Of a stretch of 60,000 nucleotides of DNA, positions 18,198 through 25,953 are shown piece after piece (the first letter of the stretch is position 1; each line of letters starts with the position of its first letter). A model generated the notes under the pieces. That model had not been told where the DNA came from. It made no database searches and saw only the letters and a program-made list of their open reading frames with translations. Made by a program: the position numbers and the translations under genes. The stretch comes from a bacterium (GTDB taxonomy: Bacteria; Vulcanimicrobiota; Vulcanimicrobiia; Vulcanimicrobiales; Vulcanimicrobiaceae): positions 1-60,000 of the forward strand of contig JAJZED010000005.1 in the NCBI GenBank assembly GCA_021805775.1, written 5' to 3'.

Positions 18198-19133
18198 CTA
18201 ATGTTCGATATCTCCGGCTCGCTGCGCCCAGACCTCGGCTACCGAAAGGTGACCGAGTAAGGTGGCGATGGCGAGCCCGAGCAACGAGATCGCCGCGCCG
18301 ACGAGTTGGTGCGGCGCAAAATGCGCGTGTAGGAGCGGTACCGAGAGCGCGCCCGAAACGATGGGAACCAAAAAACTAAACAGGGCGACCCGCGCCGCGC
18401 CGATTTTTGCGATGCCGGTGCTCCAGACCGGGTAGGTGAGCACGATGGGAAAGACAACGGCGAAGGCAAAGACCTCCCATGCGACGCGCGGCCAGAGCGT
18501 CGGCGGATCGGCGATGAGTGCGGGAATTCCGGCGGGAAGGATCATTGCGGTACCGATGAGGAGTGTGGCGGCGAGCAGGGCGACCGGGTGATAGCGCGGC
18601 GCCAACTTGGCGCTAATAACGTTGAAACCGGCAAAGGTCATCGCTGCGAGCATCGTCAGCGCATCGCCGCTGCGAAAGGTCGCGTGCCCCGCGAACGCTC
18701 CCTCAAAAACCGCGATGCCGATCATGGCGATTCCCGCGCCGATCCAGCGCGCGCTGCGAACGCGCTCCCAACGAAGAGCGACCAAATAGATCATAGTAAA
18801 AATCGGCGTACTGCTGCCGAGCAACGAAGAGGCGAAGGCCGTGGTGTGGGCGAGCCCGATCACCCAAAAGTACTGATAGATACCGAACCCGCACGCCCCG
18901 CTCGCCAACAAGAGCAGCCAGTCGCGACGTTCGAACGTGAGGCGCGCGCCGGAGATGCGAACCCATAAAAGTGCGAGCGGAGCCATCGTCGAGAAGCGGA
19001 GCGCCGTAAAGGCAAGCGCGTTGACGTGCGAGACGGCAATTTTCACCAAAACGGTGTTGAGGCCCCAAACGAATACGACGTACAGCAGGCCGAGATAGGT
19101 CGGCAGGCGCTTTTCCACGATAGCGCGCATCAT
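18198..19133 (-). CDS. EamA-family (DMT) transporter
   Basis: A 311-residue membrane protein with ten helices in two EamA repeats (first repeat from YLGLLYVVFVWGLNTVLVKI, second from FRSGDALTMLAAMTFAGFNV). Members of the drug/metabolite transporter superfamily usually export amino acids, nucleosides or other metabolites. Two successive ATGs (19133 and 19130) are candidate starts. Only eight bases separate this gene from the divergent hydrolase, so its promoter must lie inside the hydrolase coding region. It ends 15 bases upstream of the DUF3311 start and may be co-transcribed with DUF3311-SSS-RidA. Confidence 0.88.
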   Translation of the reverse strand: MMRAIVEKRLPTYLGLLYVVFVWGLNTVLVKIAVSHVNALAFTALRFSTMAPLALLWVRISGARLTFERRDWLLLLASGACGFGIYQYFWVIGLAHTTAFASSLLGSSTPIFTMIYLVALRWERVRSARWIGAGIAMIGIAVFEGAFAGHATFRSGDALTMLAAMTFAGFNVISAKLAPRYHPVALLAATLLIGTAMILPAGIPALIADPPTLWPRVAWEVFAFAVVFPIVLTYPVWSTGIAKIGAARVALFSFLVPIVSGALSVPLLHAHFAPHQLVGAAISLLGLAIATLLGHLSVAEVWAQRAGDIEH

Positions 19134-19141
19134 TCGTCGCG

Positions 19142-19927
19142 ATGGAGCAGGTATCCGGCGAAACGGTCGAGCGCGACGGCACCGGCCTTTGGTTCGAACG
19201 ACGCGGCAGAGGAGCGCGTCATCTGCTCTTCGCCCACGGATGGATCGGTTCTCGCCGCATGTGGGATGCAACGATTGCCAAGCTCGATCTCGCGCGCTAT
19301 ACCATCCATCGCTTCGACGCGCGGGGATGCGGCCGAAGCGATCGCCCCGCCGACGGGCATACGCTCGAAGAATACGCAGCCGACTATGAAGCGATACTCG
19401 CGCGCATTGCCGCGCCGGTGACGATCGTCGCCCATTCGATGGGCGGGCGCATCGCACAGTATCTCGCCGCGCGGGCGCACCCGTCGATCGAACGCATGCT
19501 GCTGGTCGCTCCGGGCTCGGCTCGTGGAACGCGCGGCGACGGGCGACACCGCGAACTCGCGCTCGACGCATTCGGTTCGCGCAAACGCATAACCCGTTTT
19601 GTCTCCGCCGCCATGCGGCGAAGCGTCGACGACGCAACGCGCGATGTGTTAATCGACGATGCGTTAATTGCTTCGCGGGAACATTGGTTCGGCTGGTACG
19701 ATTCCGGGCGCGCGCTCGATTTTCGCGACTCGCTCGCAGGCATCGCCGTCCCCACGCTGGTCCTGGCCGGTGCGAGCGATCCGCTGGCGACCCTGCCGCG
19801 ACTGCGCACCGATTGCGCCGATCTCATCCCCGGAAGTATTTTCGTCGTGCTGCGCGATTGCGGACATAATATTCCGATCGAAGCACCGAGCGAACTCGCG
19901 GGCGCAATCGATCGTTTCGTGCCCTAA
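19142..19927 (+). CDS. alpha/beta hydrolase
   Basis: A 261-residue alpha/beta-hydrolase fold enzyme. The HGWIG oxyanion segment is present, the nucleophile elbow is AHSMGG (Ser99), the acid is likely the Asp in AGASDPLATLP, and the base is the His of RDCGHNIPIEAP. Related enzymes cleave esters, thioesters or C-C bonds of meta-cleavage products, so a role in the adjacent aromatic pathway is possible but not shown. It converges with the pseudopilin operon. Confidence 0.9.
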   Translation: MEQVSGETVERDGTGLWFERRGRGARHLLFAHGWIGSRRMWDATIAKLDLARYTIHRFDARGCGRSDRPADGHTLEEYAADYEAILARIAAPVTIVAHSMGGRIAQYLAARAHPSIERMLLVAPGSARGTRGDGRHRELALDAFGSRKRITRFVSAAMRRSVDDATRDVLIDDALIASREHWFGWYDSGRALDFRDSLAGIAVPTLVLAGASDPLATLPRLRTDCADLIPGSIFVVLRDCGHNIPIEAPSELAGAIDRFVP

Positions 19928-19933
19928 CCGCCC

Positions 19934-20545
19934 CTACTGCGGCCACGGAGATGCTGCAGCCGACGGCGCGCTCTCCGGCGTGCTCCACACGTTTCCGGAG
20001 ATGCTCGCGCCGCTTTGGATATTTCGGTAGAGAACGTCGACGAGCGTTCCCGGAGCGAGCGCGCTGGGAGCGAGGCCGCCGCTCTCGACATCACCTTCGT
20101 AGGTTGCGTACGGCGGCCGTGCAAACGTCCGCAAGAGCGCCGTGCGCGTAGCAATCGCCGCGAGCCTCCCGGCTCCGTCGGTCACCACGGTTCGCAGAGA
20201 GACGACGATCCTCGCCTCGCCGACGAGCGCGTTGCTCTGTAGGATACTCTCGCTGCCGCCGGGGCGAAGCGTTACGCTCGTTGTCGAGCGGAGAGCGCAC
20301 GGCGTCGCGCCGATCGCGGTGCAACGCTCGATCGCCGAAATCGGCACGAGCGGATCGCTTCCGCCGGCGATTCGCGATGCAATGCTCGCCTGCACGAGAA
20401 CGGGCGCCGCGCCGAGTGCATCGCGGGCCGCCGCGCGAGCCGCGTGGAGCGATTCCGAGCGTGCGAGCGTGAGGGCAAGGACGGCGAAGCTCTCTGCGAT
20501 CGCCATAGCAATTGCGGCGAAGAAGAGCGCGCGAAGGAGCGTCAC
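19934..20545 (-). CDS. membrane-anchored protein, possible minor pseudopilin
   Basis: A 203-residue protein with one N-terminal hydrophobic helix (LFFAAIAMAIAESFAVLALT) followed by a soluble domain, the topology of type IV pilin-like proteins. It lacks a clear prepilin cleavage site. The GTG start overlaps the stop of the preceding prepilin-like gene. The soluble part shows no motif I recognise. It is the last gene of the minus-strand acyltransferase-pseudopilin operon. Confidence 0.65.
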   Translation of the reverse strand: MTLLRALFFAAIAMAIAESFAVLALTLARSESLHAARAAARDALGAAPVLVQASIASRIAGGSDPLVPISAIERCTAIGATPCALRSTTSVTLRPGGSESILQSNALVGEARIVVSLRTVVTDGAGRLAAIATRTALLRTFARPPYATYEGDVESGGLAPSALAPGTLVDVLYRNIQSGASISGNVWSTPESAPSAAASPWPQ

Positions 20546-21009
20546 GGTGCGCCGAAGGGAGCTGCGACGAGCGATGGAGCGGTGAGGGTGCTTCCCGGAG
20601 GCGGCATGCGTCGCACGACCACGAGCGTCGCATCGCGAACGAGCAGTCCGGCAGCGGTATCGGCGCCGGCACGAATGCGGAGCGAGAGCGCGCCGCCGGC
20701 GAGCCTCTGCGTAGAGAGCGCGAGATTCGCGGAGAGCGGCGTGCCGACCGGCATCGGAATGCTCGTCGCGATGCTGTTCGGCGCGAGCGTGGAGCCGTCG
20801 TATTTTACCGCATCGGCGGCGATGCGGACCTCCTCGCGTGCCGCAGCGGCGAGCGCGTCGGCGGTCGCGGTATTTGAAAAACTTTTGCTTTCGCGAAGGA
20901 CGGCCGCGCCGAGCGTCGCGAGCACCAGCGCGATGAGCCCCGCGGCGACGACCGTTTCTAAGGCGGTAAATCCCATCTCGCGGCCGCTCACCTCCGAAGT
21001 GATTCCCAC
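20542..21009 (-). CDS. prepilin-type N-terminal cleavage/methylation protein
   Basis: A 155-residue protein with a type IV prepilin signature: a short leader ending in glycine, then FTALETVVAAGLIALVLATL with the conserved Glu at position 5 of the mature chain. A PilD-type peptidase would cut between Gly and Phe. The rest is a short pseudopilin-like head. GTG start, 25 bases after the acyltransferase gene. No pilus assembly ATPase, platform protein or peptidase lies in the window, so it must use machinery encoded elsewhere. Confidence 0.78.
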   Translation of the reverse strand: MGITSEVSGREMGFTALETVVAAGLIALVLATLGAAVLRESKSFSNTATADALAAAAREEVRIAADAVKYDGSTLAPNSIATSIPMPVGTPLSANLALSTQRLAGGALSLRIRAGADTAAGLLVRDATLVVVRRMPPPGSTLTAPSLVAAPFGAP

Positions 21010-21033
21010 GTCGCGACGCGATGCGACCTCTCG

Positions 21034-22164
21034 CTAAGAAGAGCGGCGATTCGCCCACTTCTGTACCGGTCGTTCGAACCAGTAGGTGCTTGCGGTGGCG
21101 ATTGCCACCGCAAGCAGCATCGCCGCAATCGTAAATTCACGCTGCCAGAGCGGATCGTTCTGCGGCGTACCGAGGTATTGGGGGACGCGATAGAAGAGTA
21201 GCTCTCGCGCGACCATTTGATGGTAGAGATAGAGTGCGTAGGAGATCGCGCCAAAAAAGACGAGCGGGCGATTGGCGAGCAGCCGTTGGAACGGTCGCGG
21301 CGAGAGCAATGCGCCGAACGCGATCCCCGCAAATGAGAGCGCCAAAAGATCGCGATGCGTTGCGGCCCAGAGCGCGGCCCACTGGTTGGCGAAGCGAAAT
21401 GCGTAGAGCGATTGGAGCAATGCGATCGAGGCGAGGGTTCCGGCGGTGAAGCCGGCGATGCTGACGGTAGATCGCAGAGGCTCGCTCCAGCGAGCGTGCG
21501 CTTCGAGAAAAAGCGACGCAGTCAACATTCCAAAGGCGAAACAACTCAAAAATGCCGGCAGATCTTGGTCGAGGTTGACGATGCCCGCATGCGCGCAACA
21601 CGCCGCTGCATGGAGCCGCCATGCCAGCGAGATCGCGACGCTCGTCGCAACGGTCAGCCAACGCGCGCGGCTGAAGCACCACCACACCAGCGGAAAGATC
21701 GCGTAAAACTCGACCTCGACGGCGAGCGTCCAGAGAACGCCGTTGATCGCCCCCGAGCTCGCCGGGAACCACGTGTGGATGAAGAGGAGGTGGGTGAGCA
21801 GGTCGGGTGCGAGGCCCGCTCCACCCTGCCGCGCGGCATAGCCGATGGCGTAGGCGACGGCGATGGAGAGCATGTAGGACGGAACGATCTTCCAAAAGCG
21901 GCGCAGGTAAAAATGACGCCAGGAGGGCGGCGCGCTCCCGGTGAGTGCGGCTCGCGCAAAGGGTAAGGCGATCACCGTGCCGCTGAGAAAAAAGAAGAGG
22001 GCGACGCCGATAAAGCCGGTCTCGGGCAAAAACTCGAGTTGCCGGAGTGGAGCCGGGAGCCAGGATATCTCCCAGACGTGATACCAGAGGACGAGCAGTA
22101 TGGCGACGCCGCGCAGGCCGTCGAGAACGTCGAGACGCGGAGGCGCCGCTGCGGGCGGGCGCAA
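21034..22164 (-). CDS. acyltransferase 3 family (OafA/YrhL-like) membrane protein
   Basis: A 376-residue polytopic enzyme that begins with the family signature LDVLDGLRGVAILLVLWYH (His likely catalytic) and has the FFFLSG and RRFWKIVPSY motifs. Family members O-acetylate sugars of surface polysaccharides, peptidoglycan or glycolipids. The start codon appears to be TTG at 22164. The gene is divergent from the GntR-controlled operon and leads into two pilin-like genes, which suggests a surface-modification role. Confidence 0.88.
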   Translation of the reverse strand: MRPPAAAPPRLDVLDGLRGVAILLVLWYHVWEISWLPAPLRQLEFLPETGFIGVALFFFLSGTVIALPFARAALTGSAPPSWRHFYLRRFWKIVPSYMLSIAVAYAIGYAARQGGAGLAPDLLTHLLFIHTWFPASSGAINGVLWTLAVEVEFYAIFPLVWWCFSRARWLTVATSVAISLAWRLHAAACCAHAGIVNLDQDLPAFLSCFAFGMLTASLFLEAHARWSEPLRSTVSIAGFTAGTLASIALLQSLYAFRFANQWAALWAATHRDLLALSFAGIAFGALLSPRPFQRLLANRPLVFFGAISYALYLYHQMVARELLFYRVPQYLGTPQNDPLWQREFTIAAMLLAVAIATASTYWFERPVQKWANRRSS

Positions 22165-22181
22165 AATTATGTATTAATCCG

Positions 22182-22211
22182 TTGACACAAATGTTGAGTT
22201 TGTATTATCAT
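22182..22211 (+). promoter_or_regulatory. sigma-70 promoter of the membrane protein/GntR operon
   Basis: A perfect TTGACA (-35) at 22182-22187 is followed by TATTAT (22203-22208, spacing 15) or TATCAT (22206-22211, spacing 18). The region is strikingly A/T-rich compared with its surroundings. The operator overlaps the -10 element. Confidence 0.75.
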
Positions 22212-22221
22212 AGTAACACAA
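22200..22221 (+). promoter_or_regulatory. 22-base inverted-repeat operator, probable GntR (YtrA-type) site
   Basis: The sequence fits TTGTnTTAnnATnnTAAnACAA, a symmetric pattern with arms TTGTATTA and TAACACAA. It sits on the -10 region of the only promoter before the operon that ends in the GntR gene. This is the position expected for autoregulation by a YtrA-type repressor. Binding is inferred. Confidence 0.65.
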
Positions 22222-22287
22222 TAAACGAAGTTCGGTTCCGTTCCGTCCCTCGATCCCGCATTCCCTTTTAGGAGCGAAGAAAAACGC

Positions 22288-23007
22288 GTGAATATCGAGA
22301 TCCTTATCGAACGGCACGTCGTCGCCGCGTTCGCACTTTTTGCGGGCGGTGTGTATGCGATGGCGGCGTTTCGTACCCGGCGTAGCGATACGTACTCCTC
22401 GTCGGCGCGCGTGGTCTTTGCAATCGCTGCGTTTGCAATCGTCGCATTGGTCGAGTTCGGGGCGATCGAACCGGTGATCGGATATTCGCTCTCCGTTCTG
22501 GGGATGGTGTCGGTGACGATCGTCGATCGGCTTCGCGCGGCGCGCTTGCGCCGACGGCGTATAGCCGGGCTTGCGCCGCGATCGGCAATCGAGATCGTTC
22601 CGGCGCTGTGGATCCTCGTTGCACTACTTTCGAGCCTCACCCTCGTTCCTTACCTGCTCGATACGGCGTCCCGACTCGCTGCCGGAATCGCGCTGTCCTG
22701 TGTGTTCGCCATGGTCGCTGTCGCATGGTACACCGCGAGCGCTCCAACACAACTGCAAAGCCTCGATCCGGAACGCGAGCGTATCGACGAGCGCAGGCGG
22801 AGAATTCTCGATACCGGATTGGCGTGTGTCCTTGCGACCGGGCTCGTTATGGTGTTCGTTGACTTCGATAACTACACTCTCGAGCACATCACCCATAACG
22901 AACGCATCATCGGGTCGATAACATTGGTAGTGTGGGGAGTTTTGTTGCTTTGGCTGAGCGCCTATATGGTGTTTTTGGCTCGTTCGAAAACGAAAACTTG
23001 CGCGTGA
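22288..23007 (+). CDS. polytopic membrane protein of unknown function
   Basis: A 239-residue protein with about six hydrophobic helices and a basic cytoplasmic loop (RLRAARLRRRRIAG). I do not recognise the family. Its stop overlaps the GTG start of the GntR regulator. YtrA-type regulators often govern their own operon together with transporters or membrane proteins that respond to envelope stress or antibiotics, so a similar role is plausible here. The gene lies 67 bases downstream of the operator. Confidence 0.8.
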   Translation: MNIEILIERHVVAAFALFAGGVYAMAAFRTRRSDTYSSSARVVFAIAAFAIVALVEFGAIEPVIGYSLSVLGMVSVTIVDRLRAARLRRRRIAGLAPRSAIEIVPALWILVALLSSLTLVPYLLDTASRLAAGIALSCVFAMVAVAWYTASAPTQLQSLDPERERIDERRRRILDTGLACVLATGLVMVFVDFDNYTLEHITHNERIIGSITLVVWGVLLLWLSAYMVFLARSKTKTCA

Positions 23008-23393
23008 ACGATCTCTTCCTCGCGGTCGATCCCGATCTCGAGACCGCACCGTTTCAGCAGATCGTCGAACAACTTCGGGCCTTTATCGAACGCGGAGAGT
23101 TGCGACCGGGTGACGTGCTGCCGACGGTGCGACAACTCGCGGGCGATCTCGGCGTCGCGCCCAATACCGTCGCGCGCGCGTACAACGAGCTGCAGGAGCG
23201 TGGCTGGCTCTCCAGCGAGGGGCGGCGCGGCACGCACGTCGCGGCGCAGACCCCGGCGAGCGATAGGCGAGCTCGGGCGAAAGCCCTGCGCGATGGAATC
23301 GCACAATGTCTTGCAACGCTTATCCATCGTGGATATACTGCGAGCGAAATTGCGCTCCAGATGGAACACGAACTGCGCACGCTGACACGATAG
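23004..23393 (+). CDS. GntR-family transcriptional regulator, YtrA subfamily
   Basis: A 129-residue regulator with the GntR winged helix-turn-helix (PFQQIVEQLRAFIERGELRPG and DLGVAPNTVARAYNELQERG, about residues 12-75). Only a short helical C-terminal tail of about 50 residues follows. The absence of a large ligand-binding domain is characteristic of the YtrA subfamily. GTG start, overlapping the upstream stop. The operator at 22200-22221 suggests that it represses its own operon. Confidence 0.9.
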   Translation: MNDLFLAVDPDLETAPFQQIVEQLRAFIERGELRPGDVLPTVRQLAGDLGVAPNTVARAYNELQERGWLSSEGRRGTHVAAQTPASDRRARAKALRDGIAQCLATLIHRGYTASEIALQMEHELRTLTR

Positions 23394-23404
23394 GAACATT
23401 ACCG

Positions 23405-24865
23405 GTGAAGGTTACGATATCGAAGGCGATCGCAGCGGTGTGCCTTTCGTGCTCGATGGCGTCGTCAATCGGGACGGCTCGCGCGGATGGCCGCGTTCCC
23501 GGCGTCGCCGATCCGGCGCTCGCCCCGATTGCGGCGAAAGCATTCGCGCGGCATTTCACCGCGGGGCTCGCGGTCGCCGTCGTGCAGGGCGGGCGCATTC
23601 GCTACGCCGAGGGGTTCGGCTCGGCCGATCCGTCGGGCACGCTGCCGGTAACGCCGCAGACGCCCTTTGCGATCGGCTCGCTCACGAAGCAATTTACCGC
23701 AGCGATCGCCTTGCAACTCGTCGAGCAACGCAAGCTCGCGCTCGACGAGAGCATCGCGCGATGGCTACCGATGCTGCCGAATGCGCGAACGATCACCGTG
23801 CGTGAATTGCTCGCTCAGACGAGCGGTCTGCACGATTATCCCTATTTGGCCGAGCATCCCTGGCCGACGACGGGGCGCATTCATATCGCACAACTGCTCG
23901 ATTTTATGGCGCTCGATCGCCCGGATTTCTCGCCGGGCTCGCGCTGGGAGTATTCGAATACGAATTACACCGCGCTCGCTGCAATCGAAGCCGCCGTCAC
24001 CTCGCAGTCCTATAGGACGCTTCTGCAGCGGCGCATTTTCTCGCCGTTGAAGATGTCGCAGAGCGGTCTCGGCTTCGCCGCGCAGCGCGCCCTCCGCCCG
24101 GCAACGCCGTTTCTCACCGACGGATCGGGAATATCTCCCGTACCGCCCGCGCGGCGGCTCTCGCTCGATCTCTACTCCGGCGCCGGCGGAATCGTATCGA
24201 GTGCCGACGATCTCGCCCGTTGGGATATCGCCTTGCTCGGCGGGCGGCTTCTCGACCCGGCGATGCGTCGGCTCTGGTGGAGCCCCGGTCGCCTCGCCGA
24301 CGGCACGACGACGAGCTACGGCATGGGCTGGGTCGTCGCCGAGCTCGACGGTCGGCGCGAGCTCTGGCACAACGGCTACGCACCGGGTGCCGGCGGTTTC
24401 TGCTTCAACGCGCTCTTCCCGAAGGAGGGGCTCGCGGTCGTCATTCTCAGCAATACCGGGAGCCTTGCCGCGGAGGGCGACGCCCCGTTACGGAGCCTCG
24501 CCGCCAAGCTCGCGCGCGCCGCGCTCCCCTCGGCGTTCGCCGAGCGCGCCGCCCCCGGTGAGGACGCGGCGGTCACCGGGCGCGTCGAGGCGCTCTGGGC
24601 CGCCTACCAAGCAGGCGAGCCACCGCTCGCCGAGATGGAGCCGACGTTCGCGGCGCTCTTTACCCCGGCGTTCACCCGCTCGCTCGCCAAAGAAATCGGC
24701 GCGCTCGGAAGCCCCAAACGCTGGATATTCCTCGGGAAAAGCGGGCTCGGCGCGGGGATGACGCTCTATCGCTATCGGGCCGAGCTCGGCGACGGAAGCT
24801 CCCCCACCTTCGCCGTCGCGATCGACGCGGCGGGGAAAATCGCGGGTTCGAGGCTGCTTCCGTAA
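23405..24865 (+). CDS. serine hydrolase, class C beta-lactamase/esterase family
   Basis: A 486-residue exported protein with a signal peptide (cleavage likely after TARA, residue 27). Catalytic motifs of the penicillin-binding/beta-lactamase class C fold are present: Ser92-x-x-Lys95 in GSLTKQFT, a Tyr-Ser-Asn in WEYSNTNYTAL, and HNG in LWHNGYAPGAGG. About 100 extra residues form a C-terminal domain. Such enzymes act as esterases, D-amino-acid peptidases or beta-lactamases; the substrate cannot be told. It follows the GntR gene by 11 bases and ends 132 bases before rpsL. Confidence 0.87.
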   Translation: MKVTISKAIAAVCLSCSMASSIGTARADGRVPGVADPALAPIAAKAFARHFTAGLAVAVVQGGRIRYAEGFGSADPSGTLPVTPQTPFAIGSLTKQFTAAIALQLVEQRKLALDESIARWLPMLPNARTITVRELLAQTSGLHDYPYLAEHPWPTTGRIHIAQLLDFMALDRPDFSPGSRWEYSNTNYTALAAIEAAVTSQSYRTLLQRRIFSPLKMSQSGLGFAAQRALRPATPFLTDGSGISPVPPARRLSLDLYSGAGGIVSSADDLARWDIALLGGRLLDPAMRRLWWSPGRLADGTTTSYGMGWVVAELDGRRELWHNGYAPGAGGFCFNALFPKEGLAVVILSNTGSLAAEGDAPLRSLAAKLARAALPSAFAERAAPGEDAAVTGRVEALWAAYQAGEPPLAEMEPTFAALFTPAFTRSLAKEIGALGSPKRWIFLGKSGLGAGMTLYRYRAELGDGSSPTFAVAIDAAGKIAGSRLLP

Positions 24866-24894
24866 GGGGAAAGCTGCGTCGGCGCCATTAGGGT

Positions 24895-24924
24895 TTGACG
24901 CCTCTTACCTGGGCCTGCTATACT
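24895..24924 (+). promoter_or_regulatory. promoter of the rpsL (str) operon
   Basis: TTGACG (24895-24900) and TATACT (24919-24924) with 18-base spacing lie 74 bases before the rpsL start. The sequence right after the -10 (CCCCAGGCTCTGGC) closely matches that after the rplC promoter. Confidence 0.8.
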
Positions 24925-24997
24925 CCCCAGGCTCTGGCCCACCGACGGGTGTGGCCGACTTTGTGTGTGAAGCAAAACGCGTTGTTAAGGAGTCCGA

Positions 24998-25438
24998 GTG
25001 CCCACCATTAACCAGTTGGTCCGTAAGGGCCGCGAGCAGACGGAAAAAAAGGTCAAAACCCGCGCATTTCGCATGATTTTGACCGGCCCAAAACCGGGGC
25101 ACCCCGATCTGCCGACGCGCACCTTCGAGGTTGTCGGTAATCCGCAGCGTCGCGGCGTTTGCACGCAAGTGAAGACCGTCACGCCGAAGAAGCCGAACTC
25201 CGCGCTGCGCAAAGTCGCTCGCGTCCGTCTAACCAACGGCGAAGAGGTGACGGCGTATATTCCGGGCATCGGACACAATCTTCAGGAGCACTCGGTCGTG
25301 CTCGTCCGCGGCGGCCGTGTGAAAGATCTTCCGGGCGTCCGTTATCACATCGTACGCGGCACGCTCGACACCTCGGGCACCGCAAACCGTAAACAAGGGC
25401 GTTCGAAGTACGGCGCCAAGCGCGACAAGAAAAAGTAA
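24998..25438 (+). CDS. rpsL: 30S ribosomal protein S12 (uS12)
   Basis: A 146-residue S12 carrying the decoding-site loop [11 protein letters not shown] and the [11 protein letters not shown] loop. It is longer than the usual 124 or so: an extra stretch of about 20 residues (around [20 protein letters not shown]) sits between the N-terminal [13 protein letters not shown] and [13 protein letters not shown] start with AAGGAG six bases before it. First gene of rpsL-rpsG-fusA-tuf-rpsJ. Confidence 0.97.
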   Translation: MPTINQLVRKGREQTEKKVKTRAFRMILTGPKPGHPDLPTRTFEVVGNPQRRGVCTQVKTVTPKKPNSALRKVARVRLTNGEEVTAYIPGIGHNLQEHSVVLVRGGRVKDLPGVRYHIVRGTLDTSGTANRKQGRSKYGAKRDKKK

Positions 25439-25458
25439 GAGAGTAAAAAGAGCGATAT

Positions 25459-25929
25459 ATGCCACGTAAAGGTCCCGCAACCAAACGCCAAATTCTCCCG
25501 GATCCGCGATTCAATTCGAAGATTCTCGCGCGCTTCATCAATAAGTTGATGCTCAGCGGCAAGAAATCGACCGCGGAGCGGATTATCTATTCCGCGCTCG
25601 ATATCGTCGGAGAAAAATCGGGGCGCGACCCGATGGATGTTTTCTCGCAGGCGCTCTCCAATGCGATGCCGCTGGTCGAAGTTCGTCCGCGCCGCGTCGG
25701 TGGTGCGACCTATCAGGTGCCGATGGAAGTGCGCCCCGATCGTCGTCAGGCGATGGGTATGCGCTGGCTGATCGGTTTCGCTCGCGCGCGCGGCGGCCGT
25801 TCGATGGAAGAGAAGCTGGCGGGCGAACTGCTCGATGCGGCAAACAATACCGGCGCGACGATCAAGAAGCGCGAAGACACTCATAAGATGGCCGAGGCGA
25901 ATAAGGCCTTCGCTCATTACCGCTGGTAG
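25459..25929 (+). CDS. rpsG: 30S ribosomal protein S7 (uS7)
   Basis: A 156-residue S7, the primary assembly protein of the 30S head, with [20 protein letters not shown] and the conserved [13 protein letters not shown] loop. Length is normal. It lies 20 bases after rpsL and 24 before fusA. S7 represses the str operon in E. coli; no comparable site could be identified here. Confidence 0.97.
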   Translation: MPRKGPATKRQILPDPRFNSKILARFINKLMLSGKKSTAERIIYSALDIVGEKSGRDPMDVFSQALSNAMPLVEVRPRRVGGATYQVPMEVRPDRRQAMGMRWLIGFARARGGRSMEEKLAGELLDAANNTGATIKKREDTHKMAEANKAFAHYRW

Positions 25930-25953
25930 AAGCTAAGGATTTCGCAACAGGAC

